DNA of 64,000 bases from Streptomyces sp. NBC_00154. GTDB lineage: Bacteria; Actinomycetota; Actinomycetes; Streptomycetales; Streptomycetaceae. The stretch's first letter is position 1. Each line of letters opens with the position of its first letter. Below are positions 16,728 through 25,060 of this stretch, one piece after another. Position numbers and translations under genes: made by a program. The DNA lies in the NCBI RefSeq assembly GCF_026342835.1, contig NZ_JAPEMI010000001.1, forward strand, positions 6,330,501 through 6,394,500, given 5' to 3'. The notes under the pieces were generated by a model. The model was not told the DNA's origin and did no database searches. It saw only the letters and a list, made by a program, of their open reading frames with translations.

Positions 16728-17396
16728 TCATTCGGCCGTCTCCATCCGGGCGAGCAGCGAACGGACCAGGGTCGGAAGGCTGTCGGGGCCGTCGCCGATC
16801 CAGACATGGTCGGTGGCCTCGCCAAGGACGTACTGGGCGTCTTCGCGGAGGCCGCTGGAGATCTCCATGCAGGCGTCGGTGATCCGGGAGGCTGCGAGCA
16901 GCGACTCGGAGAGCACCTCGACGTAGTCGCCCGGCACGAGGCCGGCGGCCTCGGCGGCGGTGCGAATCGCCGCCAACTCCAGCGCGCTGACGGCGAAGTC
17001 GAACTTACTGTCCTGCCCCACCCCGGCGGGCGCGGCGATGGCCGGGTCAGGTGGGCCCGTGGGGATGCCCACGCGCGTGCAGATCTGGTCGACCGAGGTG
17101 GTCAGCTCGGCGAGGGACTCGGTGAGCCATCCCAGCGCGGAGGCGTACGAGGCCAGGGTGAAGAGACCTGCCGGCGTCGCGGGACGCGGCTCGTCGGCCA
17201 CGAACTCTTCGAGCCGGTCGTTCAGCTCGCAGGCCACCCGGGGGCCTGCGGACAGTGCGCCCAGCACGGGGTGGAGGTAGGAGCGGCTGGCGGCCGTCGG
17301 GTGTTCGGCTGTGAGGATCCCGGAGACGCTCTGCGCGGCTTCGGTGAGCAGGCCCGCCAGTTCGGTACGGGCCAGAGGGGCGTGGTCGACGGTCAT
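16728..17396 (-). CDS. Hypothetical protein of the conjugation region
   Basis: 222 residues from ATG at 17396, which overlaps the stop of the RelE-like gene (ATGA). The protein is mostly helical (LAGLLTEAAQSVSGILTAEH, FDFAVSALELAAIRTAAEAA) and acidic, without Cys motifs or membrane segments. Its stop overlaps the ATG of the IS-split gene, so all three were one operon. No family recognised. Confidence 0.65.
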   Translation of the reverse strand: MTVDHAPLARTELAGLLTEAAQSVSGILTAEHPTAASRSYLHPVLGALSAGPRVACELNDRLEEFVADEPRPATPAGLFTLASYASALGWLTESLAELTTSVDQICTRVGIPTGPPDPAIAAPAGVGQDSKFDFAVSALELAAIRTAAEAAGLVPGDYVEVLSESLLAASRITDACMEISSGLREDAQYVLGEATDHVWIGDGPDSLPTLVRSLLARMETAE

Positions 17397-17869
17397 CGCT
17401 GGGGTGCCTTTCGGGAGGCAGCCATCGCGGGCTGGGCTGCTGCTGGGGGAGTTGCCGGGACCGCCATCGGCTGGTCGGCGGCGCGGGGAGAGCGGGACCG
17501 TGCGGCCTGCACGCGCGCCTCGGTGGCGGAGGCTGTCTCGGTGTCCAGGTGGGGGCTGGTGCGGAGGTGGGCCGAGTGGTAGACCGCGTAGTCCTTCCGG
17601 CTACCGGCGGCGACGAGGTAGATCTCGCGCTTATGATTCGAGGTGGGCGGTGCTGGGCGGAACTGGATGACCATCCGGTAGGAGACGGACGGGTCGACGT
17701 AGACCTTGTGGAAGCCCGCGAGGCGGCCTTTCAGCGGCAGGCAGTCGTCGCTCCCATGGACTAGGTTCTGCAGCTCAAGCAGCGCCAAGTCGCGTATCTC
17801 GTCGGGAAGTTCCCGCAGGTCCGCGATTGCGTCCGGGTGTGCGGCGAAGGCGAAGCAAGCGCGGCTCAC
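17393..17869 (-). CDS. RelE/ParE-fold protein, possible toxin
   Basis: 158 residues from GTG at 17869. The first 100 residues follow the RelE/ParE pattern: HPDAIADLRELPDEIRDLAL, LKGRLAGFHKVYVDPSVSYR, KREIYLVAAGSRKDYAVYHS (helices, then the K-V-x-V...Y-R strand and the I-x-L-x-A-x-G-x-R...V-Y strand). A disordered Pro/Ala tail follows. The GTG overlaps the stop of a 30-residue gene upstream, which might be a minimal antitoxin or coupling peptide. Family members cleave mRNA or inhibit gyrase; activity here is not shown. Confidence 0.6.
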   Translation of the reverse strand: MSRACFAFAAHPDAIADLRELPDEIRDLALLELQNLVHGSDDCLPLKGRLAGFHKVYVDPSVSYRMVIQFRPAPPTSNHKREIYLVAAGSRKDYAVYHSAHLRTSPHLDTETASATEARVQAARSRSPRAADQPMAVPATPPAAAQPAMAASRKAPQR

Positions 17870-17958
17870 ATCGACCTCCGAGGACGCTGTCGCTGGGCGT
17901 CGGAAACCGCGTCTGCGGGCCCGAAATCATCAAGAGAGAAATCGAGTTCGTTGCTCAT
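17866..17958 (-). CDS. 30-residue coupled peptide, possible antitoxin
   Basis: ATG at 17958 with GGGGTCGG before it; product MSNELDFSLDDFGPADAVSD plus a basic end. Its start overlaps the stop of 17955-18557 (ATGA) and its stop overlaps the GTG of the RelE-like gene, so it is locked between two coupled genes. The acidic N-terminus and basic C-terminus would suit binding to a small partner. Confidence 0.5.
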   Translation of the reverse strand: MSNELDFSLDDFGPADAVSDAQRQRPRRSM

Positions 17959-18557
17959 GTCGCCGACCCCGACTGCGCGGGTGCGGGGGTAGCCAGCACG
18001 CGATGGTTGGGCCGGTTCGGGCTCGTCGTGCACGCGGCGAAGGGTCCGTCGGGAGCACGGAGATGGACCAACGCCTGGTCCAGGTGGTCGCGGTGCCACG
18101 TCGAGGGACCGGACAGGCCGGCCTCGGTATCAGTGAGCTGCTGCCACGCGAGCCAGAGGGCGTGCAGCCGGGCGACGGCCTCGGGGTGTTCGTGCCACCG
18201 CGCGCACCACGGGCGAGTCGTGCTGATCTCTCGGCCGTACACCGGCAGGAAGAGGTGGTTTACCCAGGCATTGAGGGCGGCGAGTTCGACGGCGTGCGCC
18301 TCGCCACCCAAGGCGAGGATGAACACCGAGGCGGGGCCGTCCGCCGGCTCAGAGCCCGCTGTTCCTGCCGGAGCTTCGTCGGACGGCTGGGGTGCAGCGG
18401 GTACGGGGGCGGGCTCGGAGCCGAGGCGGTCGAGGATGACGCCGTGCTGCCTGACCTCGGCCATGGTCTTGGCGAGGGTGCTGGCGAGGTCGTCGAGATC
18501 CCCGTCGGGAACGCGGAACGGCTCGGGGCCGGGGGCGCTCTTGCTGGTGTCGGACAT
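17955..18557 (-). CDS. Hypothetical protein
   Basis: 200 residues from ATG at 18557 with GGAG upstream (MSDTSKSAPGPEPFRVPDGD). An acidic, Pro-rich first 75 residues are followed by a helical domain with several Trp and His (LNAWVNHLFLPVYGREISTT, RPWCARWHEHPEAVARLHAL, WLAWQQLTDTEAG). No family recognised. It heads the coupled set leading to the RelE-like gene. Confidence 0.6.
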   Translation of the reverse strand: MSDTSKSAPGPEPFRVPDGDLDDLASTLAKTMAEVRQHGVILDRLGSEPAPVPAAPQPSDEAPAGTAGSEPADGPASVFILALGGEAHAVELAALNAWVNHLFLPVYGREISTTRPWCARWHEHPEAVARLHALWLAWQQLTDTEAGLSGPSTWHRDHLDQALVHLRAPDGPFAACTTSPNRPNHRVLATPAPAQSGSAT

Positions 18558-18650
18558 GGGGGCGTGCTCCATCTGTGGGAGGGCGACATGGGGAAGAGGA
18601 TCCGGAGGAAGCGCGATTTGGTCCGGCCGGGAAATCCCGGTAGCGAGGCG

Positions 18651-19851
18651 CTACGCCGCCGTGCAGCGAGGGCAACGAGGAAAGGGCGGAGTCAACAACT
18701 GCACTGCCCAGGTGGCCTGTTGAGGAACGACGCCGTTGCCGAGCGCGGTGAGCTGAGCCGGCCGTCCGAGCCCCGGAGTGGCGGTGACCCAACCGTCATC
18801 GAGGCCCTGCATCCACTCCACGAAGTCGGCACGGAGCCGTCCGGCCGCATCGGTGGGCGGCGGTGCGGGACGGGTGAGCATCTCCCATCGGGAGATTGCT
18901 GCCGTGTATGCACCCCATCGCCGGTCCGCTCCCCGGCTTCCTGAGCCGGTTCCGTCCAGAGCGGCAGGACCACGGCTGACAAGGGAGGACACCATCCCCT
19001 GCCCGGTCGGCGGCCCGGGGCGCCCGTGTCGCCGACCCGTGGTGGAGGCAGCAGCGACACCGCCGCACTCGGCAGGGTCATGTCCCCGTTGCCGTGACGT
19101 TGGTTGGGGGAGCCCTTGGTTCCGTCCGACGACTTCGGGGTCGGGAGAAGGAGCCATTCCACCTCGTCGGCGAGGTTCGGGCCGTGGCCCCCGCTCTTCC
19201 TCTTGGCGGGGTGCTGCGAGCCGCCGTTCCTGCCGATGTTGCTGGTCGGCGTCTTGAGCAGGGTTTTCGGCGGGCCAGGCGGCGAGGAAGGTCCGCTCGC
19301 GGCGGTGAGGGGCGCCGATGTCGGAGGCGCGAAGCACGAGCCACTTCGCGTCGTACCGGAGGTCGGCCAGGGATCCGAGTACGGCACCGAGTGCCCGCAG
19401 AGGAGGCTGGCCTGGGGTGTCTCCCAGACACCACGGGCAGAATTCCACATCGCCAGGGGTACCGGCGCGTGAGGTGAGGAGGCCGCGCACATTCTCGATC
19501 ACAACCAGGCAGGGTCGGAGGGCCTCGACTGCACGGGCGACGTGCAGCCACAGTCCGGAGCGGGTCTGGGAGTTGAGTCCGGCCCGTCGGCCGGCGACCG
19601 AGACGTCTTTGACAGGGGAAGCCCGCCGTCAGGACGCACACCCGGGGGACGTTGGACCAGTCGACGGTCGTGATGTCGCCGAGGTTGGGCACCCCGGGCC
19701 AGTGCCGGGCCAGGATGCGCGAGGCGTCCGGATTGACCTCTGCGTGCCAGGCCAGCGTGCCGCCGAGGGCGGACTGCACCCCTAGGTCCAGTCCGCCGTA
19801 CCCCGAGCAGAGCGAGCCGATCAGCGGCTGCCGCGCGATGGTGGTCTGCAC
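18651..19851 (-). pseudogene. C5-cytosine DNA methyltransferase, multiply frameshifted
   Basis: From GTG at 19851 the product reads IGSLCSGYGGLDLGVQSALG (motif I), then GFPCQ (motif IV, catalytic Cys). An extra base in an A3 run (19608-19610) breaks the frame; removing it restores DVSVAGRRAGLNSQTRSGLW and VVIENVRGLL (motif VI). Two further frame changes are needed through the variable region (LLKTPTSNIGRNGGSQHP is in another frame). The last frame holds WGAYTAAISRWE, DFVEWMQGLDDGW and LGNGVVPQQATWAVQLL (motif X). With at least three shifts, no intact enzyme is made as written. Confidence 0.75.
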
Positions 19852-20025
19852 GTCACCGGCTCCGCACGATCCGGCCCGGGGAAGCCGCTGCTGCCGGGGC
19901 GCCAGCGGGAGGCATAGGCCGGGCAGCGGGAGTTGTGGTCGCGGACCGGCTGCGGGCGGCCCGGAGCCGCACGGACGGAGGCGACACCGTCGCCGATGCG
20001 GTGTGAAGGGAGTCGGCCGCTTCGC

Positions 20026-20436
20026 TTAGGGCCGTGTCCGCCGCACCGGCGCGTCGTCCATTACCCGCACCGCGACCTCCCGAGCATCCCGGGCATCGGA
20101 CTGATCGCGGAGGTGCTCGGTCTGTTCCAGGAAGGAGAGCTGGTGAGTCACCGCCCCGAGGGCGGATGCCGCCTCGCCGACGGGTCGCACAGCGGAGGCG
20201 AAGCTGGTGATGACCCTGGCAGTGTGGACCTCGTGGTCCTGTGCGGCGGCACGGAAGAGGACCTCGTTGCCCAGGTCGGTGATCAGCTCGCCGAGTTCGG
20301 AGACCTGCCTGGCGACGGCGACGATGTCGGGCGAGCGGTGGTGGCCCCCGGGTACCGGGAGCTTGCCGCGCTGGGCGTCGAAGGCTGAGGCCGTGGCACG
20401 CATGGCACGGATGTCAGAGCTGGGGGTGCTGTTCAT
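20026..20436 (-). CDS. Helical hypothetical protein
   Basis: 136 residues from ATG at 20436 with GGAAG upstream (MNSTPSSDIRAMRATASAFD). Long helices dominate (DIVAVARQVSELGELITDLG, VITSFASAVRPVGEAASALG). No family recognised. It lies between the broken methyltransferase and the DnaB-N-like gene on the same strand. Confidence 0.65.
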   Translation of the reverse strand: MNSTPSSDIRAMRATASAFDAQRGKLPVPGGHHRSPDIVAVARQVSELGELITDLGNEVLFRAAAQDHEVHTARVITSFASAVRPVGEAASALGAVTHQLSFLEQTEHLRDQSDARDAREVAVRVMDDAPVRRTRP

Positions 20437-20480
20437 GGTGACTTCCAATGGAGAGGACGAGCGGCGGGCTGGGGGAGGCT

Positions 20481-21656
20481 TCAGCTGTGGCCGCGTGAGG
20501 GTGGTCGCGCGGCGGCCGGGGTGGGCGCAGAGCCGGGGCGGGCTGAAGGTGGCGAGACTGGGCGCGGCGCGCTGCGGGCGAGGGCGGCGTGCACCCGCGT
20601 AGGGGGTGGCCCGTTCAGCGGAGGCGCAGGCGCAGCGGTCGGCGGAGACGGAGCGGGGTGGTCGTTCGCGGTCTGCCAGCGGGTGCGCACGTCGTCGAGT
20701 GAGCCGAGGGCGTGCAGGGCGTGTTTGATGAGGTGCCCTGGGGCCAGGGCCTCGTTCTCCGCCAGGGTCCGGATGACACGCGCGGAGGTGGCTGCGGTGC
20801 GGGTGACCGAAGAACGCATGACCTGCTCGCCGAGCCATTCGGCGCTGCCGGAACCCACGCCGTCGCAGATGGCGGTGAGCTGGTCGCCGGACACGGAGCC
20901 GTCGGCCAAAAACCCGCGCCGCTGGGCTTCCCAGAGCAAGGTGATCCGATCGATGGGCTCGCCTCGGTGATGCAGCGCGCCGAGGCAGCGGTAGAGCTGT
21001 CCGTGGGCCGGGTCGGCGAAGTCACCCGGCCGCAGCCAGCCCACCACCTCGTCCATGGCCCTCGGCCGTTCAGCGAGGACGGCCAGAAGGAACCGCTCGT
21101 CCTCGGCGACCCGGCCTGCCTGGACCAGCGGCGGATCGGCGGAGGCGATGGCCAGAGGGGCGGCAGGCGCGACCGGGCGCGGCTCGGTTCCCCACCGCTG
21201 TGCGAGATCGCCGAGCACCCCCGTCAGAACGTCCGAGTAGTGCAGGGCGCCCTCCACCTGGCCCTGCAGGGCGTCGGCGCGAGCCGCTTGGTGAAAGCGG
21301 ATCGCGTGCTGAGTGATGCTGCGATGGATCGCCCCCTCCAGCACCATGCGGCCGTACACCGGGGCATGCGCGGGACGCGGGCAGGACTGGATCAAAGCGT
21401 GGGCATAGACCGCGGTCAGCCCCCGTACGTGGAGGCCGGCCTCGTCGACCGCATCGGTCACCCACGACAGCGGTACGACCTTCGCGGTCAACGCGGGGTG
21501 GCCGTCGGCTCGGAGCTTGCGCAACGCCGCGAACAGCGCCTGGTGGACCGGTCGGTCGAAGTGATCCGGCGCGAGCCAGCCAAGGTGCGAGAGCTGCCCC
21601 GGGTCGAGCAGCACGGAGCCGATCAACGCCTGCTCGGCATGCAGCAGCGGGTTCAT
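20481..21656 (-). CDS. Protein with two DnaB N-terminal-like domains, no helicase domain
   Basis: 391 residues from ATG at 21656. Residues about 1-55 (AEQALIGSVLLDPGQLSHLG, FDRPVHQALFAALRKLRADG) match the N-terminal helical domain of DnaB. A second related unit starts near residue 185 (RVAEDERFLLAVLAERPRAM, FADPAHGQLYRCLGALHHRG, LLWEAQRRG). There is no RecA-type C-terminal ATPase, so it is not a helicase; the tail is Pro/Ala-rich. In DnaB this domain binds primase and other helicase subunits, so it could recruit or block host replication proteins during transfer. The start overlaps the stop of 21653-21883. Confidence 0.65.
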   Translation of the reverse strand: MNPLLHAEQALIGSVLLDPGQLSHLGWLAPDHFDRPVHQALFAALRKLRADGHPALTAKVVPLSWVTDAVDEAGLHVRGLTAVYAHALIQSCPRPAHAPVYGRMVLEGAIHRSITQHAIRFHQAARADALQGQVEGALHYSDVLTGVLGDLAQRWGTEPRPVAPAAPLAIASADPPLVQAGRVAEDERFLLAVLAERPRAMDEVVGWLRPGDFADPAHGQLYRCLGALHHRGEPIDRITLLWEAQRRGFLADGSVSGDQLTAICDGVGSGSAEWLGEQVMRSSVTRTAATSARVIRTLAENEALAPGHLIKHALHALGSLDDVRTRWQTANDHPAPSPPTAAPAPPLNGPPPTRVHAALARSAPRPVSPPSARPGSAPTPAAARPPSRGHS

Positions 21657-21883
21657 CGCTGCCCCCTTGCATCGGAAGCGGGAGGTTCGCTCTCCCGGGC
21701 ATGGAGGTCGGCGACCGCCTGGTCGGCAGCGGCCATCGACTGGGCGAAGCCGTCCAGCGTGCTGGTGAACGTGGGGTCGGTGGCGAGTATCGAGCCGGCC
21801 CCGCTGACCAACCACCATTGGCCGTCGCGCAGAACGACCGGCGAGCGTACGAGCCGGCCGGGACGCGGCGTGGGCGCGCTCAT
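21653..21883 (-). CDS. Small hypothetical protein
   Basis: 76 residues from ATG at 21883 (MSAPTPRPGRLVRSPVVLRD). A short beta-like part (GQWWLVSGAGSILATDPTFT) is followed by a helix (DGFAQSMAAADQAVADLHAR). It overlaps the VirD4/TraG stop upstream and the DnaB-N gene downstream by four bases each (ATGA), so all three are translationally coupled. No family recognised. Confidence 0.6.
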   Translation of the reverse strand: MSAPTPRPGRLVRSPVVLRDGQWWLVSGAGSILATDPTFTSTLDGFAQSMAAADQAVADLHARESEPPASDARGQR

Positions 21884-23737
21884 GCCGACAGCCCGAAGTC
21901 GTCGCGGCCGTGGGTCTTCGCGATGGCCCGTTCGGTGATGGCCTTCGTCGCGCGGGCGGAGGCCGGGCCGACCACCTTGGCCGAGGGCTCCTTGTACCAG
22001 GGTCGGAGGTCGAGCATGGCGACCCGGATGCCGGTGGCCAGGAGCAGTGCCTTGCCCTTGGGGAGGGCGCGGATCGCATCGGGCGGCAGGATCCGCTCGG
22101 TGCGCATGCTCACCGAGGTGGACTTGCTGCTGTCGCTGGTCGATACCGAGGTGGTCTGGACGTCGTGGTCACCGACCTGCCTGCTGAGGCGGTCGGCGAA
22201 GTCGGCGTCATCGATGCCTGATCCGATGATCTTGACGGTGGCGGCGGACCAGAGGGCGTCCATTCCGGCCTCGCCCCAGCACCGCTGGCCCTGCCGGTAG
22301 GACTGCAGGATCGTCATCGGGATGACGCCCCGGCTGCCCAAGTGGCTGTACAAATCCGGGAGGTCCGAGATTTTGCAGACGTTCGCGGCTTCGTCGAGGA
22401 CGCAGAGTGCGGGCGGGTCGAGCCGTCCGCCGGAACGTTCTGCGACGACCACGGCCGCGCGCATCACGGCGTCGGCCGCCGCTGCGATGATCGCGGACGC
22501 GCTACCGCCGCCGTCCTTGCTGAGGAGGTACAGGGTGTCGCGGGATGTGGCGAACGCGAAGGGCTTGAACTCGGGGAGGTCCTTGGCGGGGGTGACCCAG
22601 GCGGCGACGTCCGGGTCGAGCAGGCAGCTCGCGTACTGGCGCGCCGTCTCATAGATGCCGTCGCGTGTTTCGGTGGCTCCGGAGACGGTGCCCTGGAGCT
22701 GGGCGGCGACCGCGTCGTGGCCGACGTCGGTGAGCAGGTCGACGGGAGTGCGGTCGGCGGGGGAGGCGAGCCAGGCCAGGACGTCGGTGATCGGCCGCCG
22801 GTGGCTGGCGGCAGCGAGAAGCAGCGCGCCGAGCGTGTTGCTCGCGGCGGTGGACCAGAAGTCGGAGCCGTTCGACTCGTCCACGCTGGCGGCGACGAAG
22901 TGTCCGGCAAGACGTTTCGCCCCGGCCAGGTCGCGGGCGTCGGCCAGGATGTCCCACCACATTTCGCGCGGGTGGTGGGCGATCTGCTGGGGGTCGAGGG
23001 TCCAGATCGTGCCGACCTCGGCGCGAGCGTCCACCGTCGCGGTGAAGGCGTCGTTCGCGGCCTTGTTGCTGGTGAGTAGGACCGGGCCGGGGGCCGCGAG
23101 AATCGCGGGGATCGCGAGTCCGGAGGTCTTGCCGCTTCGCGGAGCCATGATCGCGACGATCACGTCCTCCCAGGACGCGCGGACATGGGCCCGCCCGGGG
23201 GAGAGGGTGCCGAGCAGGATGCCGCGGTCAGCAGGGGCGACCTCTTTTGCACTCCCGGCCGCTCAGGGACGGCCGCAGGCTCCTGGCCTTGGCGGTGATC
23301 TGTTTGTCCAGCAGCGGGGCGAGGTCGGCCTTCCGGGCGAGGCTGTTCTTCGGGCCTTCGCGCAGCCGCATCCGCAGCACCAGGCCGAGGATGGTGAGGC
23401 AGACGGACAGCAGGCCGGGGATGATCCGTGCGCTGACGAGCAGTGCCGTGGGGCTCAGGTTCGGCCACAGCGCCTCGGGGTGGAGCAGTGCGTCGGTGGC
23501 CCTGAACGGAGACCAAGGTCCGCTGCCGAAGAGGGAGTTGGTGAGATTGCCGGTCAGCCAGGCCAGCGAGCCGAAGGCGAGCGCGATGCCGAGTAGGCCG
23601 AAGAGGAGGTAGAAGAGCGCGTCCGACCCGGTGGTGGTCGAGGGCGCGCTGGTACGCGGTGCGGGCATGGTGGGTCCTGGGGGTGAGCGCGGGCGAGTGA
23701 TGGGGGGCGGGGCACGCGGCGCTCTTCTGCTGGTCAT
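21880..23737 (-). pseudogene. VirD4/TraG-type conjugative coupling ATPase, one frameshift
   Basis: The N-terminal frame has two membrane segments (ALFYLLFGLLGIALAFGSLA and IIPGLLSVCLTILGLVLRMR) and runs to AKARSLRPSLSGREC. One extra base in an A4 run (23245-23248 on the plus strand) separates it from EVAPADRGILLGTLSPGRAH and IVAIMAPRSGKTSGLAIPA (Walker A), ALCVLDEAANVCKISDLPDL (Walker B) and SRGVIPMTILQSYRQGQRCW. Coupling proteins pump the DNA-relaxase complex into the secretion channel. Start is MTSRRAPR at 23737 (AAAGGAG) or MPAPRTSAP at 23669. If the indel is an assembly error, the gene is intact and about 620 residues long. Confidence 0.75.
23715..23737 (-). repeat. Leader repeat shared with 30225-30247
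   Basis: Read on the minus strand this starts with ATGACC and encodes MTSRRAPR. 21 of 23 bases match 30225-30247, at the same distance class upstream of a conjugation gene. It may be a translated leader that feeds ribosomes into the VirD4 gene. Confidence 0.5.
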
Positions 23738-24013
23738 CGCGGCAGCTCCTTTTCGAGGCGGGGACGGGTGGCCGGGGCTATCGGCTGCGGGGGCACGGCG
23801 CGGCGAGGTGCTCGCCGGCACCTCTGCGGAACTTGCCGGAGACATCGCGCGTCGGGCGGCGGCGTTGCTTGCGCGGCGCAGGAGAACGATCACGGCGTCT
23901 ACCCCGAAGTGGAACGGCGAACACGAGCCCGGGGCGTCGGACCTGTCGGGGATAGAGGATTCGCAACATCCGCAATTTGGCCCGGCCGGTGAACGCTGGT
24001 AGATGCCGCAGGT

Positions 24014-24189
24014 CACCCCGGGGCGTCGAGGCCGTGGTCGTCAGCGAAGTTCGCGCAGGTTACGCGGGCGAAATACTTATCGTTCTGCAGCAGGGCCCAG
24101 CGACTGTCCTTGCGGATGACGGTGGCGACGATGTCGGGTCCGCTGGCTGCCGGACCGGCATCGGCTCGATGCCTGTGCCGGAGGTTGGG
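24014..24189 (-). pseudogene. Remnant of a small conjugation-region gene
   Basis: After the stop of 24190-24957 the same strand reads DIVATVIRKDSRWALLQNDK then YFARVTCANFADDHGLDAPG and a TGA at 24014. The amino-acid pattern looks like a real protein, but no ATG, GTG or TTG precedes it in frame before the upstream stop. It may have lost its start. Confidence 0.35.
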
Positions 24190-24957
24190 TCAGCGGTTGA
24201 GGGAGAACGCGATTCGGGGGTCGATCGGCCGGGCCGCAGGAGCGGGGGCAGCGGGCGCGGCATCCGGCGCCTTGTCCGGGAGGCCGGCGCGGGCTGGGCT
24301 GGCGACGAGCGCGGCGGCGCTGATGGGGAATTGGGTGGTGAAGCCCTGACTGCGCTCGTGGCGCGCGGTCGTCGCGTGTGCAGGGGGACGGCGCGCTGCT
24401 ACGTCCTGGGCGAGGAGGGGCTGCACGGCGACCTGGAGATCGGATCGGTGCATCGACAGCGTGGCGTTGGAGACCCTCCCCAGGGCTTCGCCGCGGTCGA
24501 TGGTGATGGGCAGCGTGTAGATGTCCAGGGCCGGGTTATGGCGCCAGCCGTGTTCCTCCAGGATGAGTCGGCCGCCGAGCGCGGAGGAGTGGTCACTGGT
24601 GGCTGCGACGATGCCGAGCTGCGGATGCTCGGCGAACGCGACCTCGGGATCTATGCGCGAAGGCCGGTCACGGGCGGGAGTCGCGCCGGAGGCCAGTGAG
24701 GGGTCGAACGCGGCGTCCACGTCGACCTGGTAGCCAGCCCTGCGCAGCAGCGCGACGGCCCGGGAGACGCGGCCCTGTCCGTCACGCTGCTGATCGGCCA
24801 GTGCGTACAGCGTCGGCTGGTCCGGGACGGGACGAAAGCCAAAGCCCTCCAACATCCATGTGGTGGCGGCCAGTTGTTTCGGGTTCGCAGCGACGATGCC
24901 GTAGTCGGGGTGGCTGCCGATCGCGACGTCGGGAAGCGAATCGTAGTGGGTGGGCAT
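24190..24957 (-). CDS. Hypothetical protein with internal repeat
   Basis: 255 residues from ATG at 24957 (MPTHYDSLPDVAIGSHPDYG). Two similar halves are visible: VAIGSHPDYGIVAANPKQLA with EGFGFRPVPDQPTLYALADQ, and VAFAEHPQLGIVAATSDHSS with EEHGWRHNPALDIYTLPITI. Each has a strand, a helix and a Y-x-L strand. A Pro/Ala-rich tail ends IDPRIAFSLNR. No family recognised. It lies between VirB4- and VirD4-type genes. Confidence 0.65.
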   Translation of the reverse strand: MPTHYDSLPDVAIGSHPDYGIVAANPKQLAATTWMLEGFGFRPVPDQPTLYALADQQRDGQGRVSRAVALLRRAGYQVDVDAAFDPSLASGATPARDRPSRIDPEVAFAEHPQLGIVAATSDHSSALGGRLILEEHGWRHNPALDIYTLPITIDRGEALGRVSNATLSMHRSDLQVAVQPLLAQDVAARRPPAHATTARHERSQGFTTQFPISAAALVASPARAGLPDKAPDAAPAAPAPAARPIDPRIAFSLNR

Positions 24958-25060
24958 GGCTGATCCATCCGGTGCAAGCTCGGGGGCAGGGGCAGGGGCA
25001 GTCGAGGGCCGGGATGGTTCTGCTGGTGCGGGACATGGCGCACTCCGAGGTGGGACGCGG

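Larger units (their letters stand above)
15056..16731 (-). pseudogene. Hypothetical gene split by IS630
   Basis: Removing the IS (15412-16555) and one TA rejoins a single minus-strand frame: VERVVAEAARDVDELHGEL directly followed by TRAAQSAIHLLAPIAQGDHA and SMRGWYGALRTTG, ending at 15056. The natural ATG (16731) overlaps the stop of the upstream gene (ATGA). The frame from that ATG shifts near 16711 before reaching the conserved part, so a second indel is also present. The original product would be about 170 residues with a helical N-terminal half. Function unknown. Confidence 0.65.

Noticed and set aside
17866..17869. Reading the RelE-like gene from an upstream ATG
   Set aside because: The upstream frame is closed by stops; the GTG overlapping the small gene is the only sensible start.
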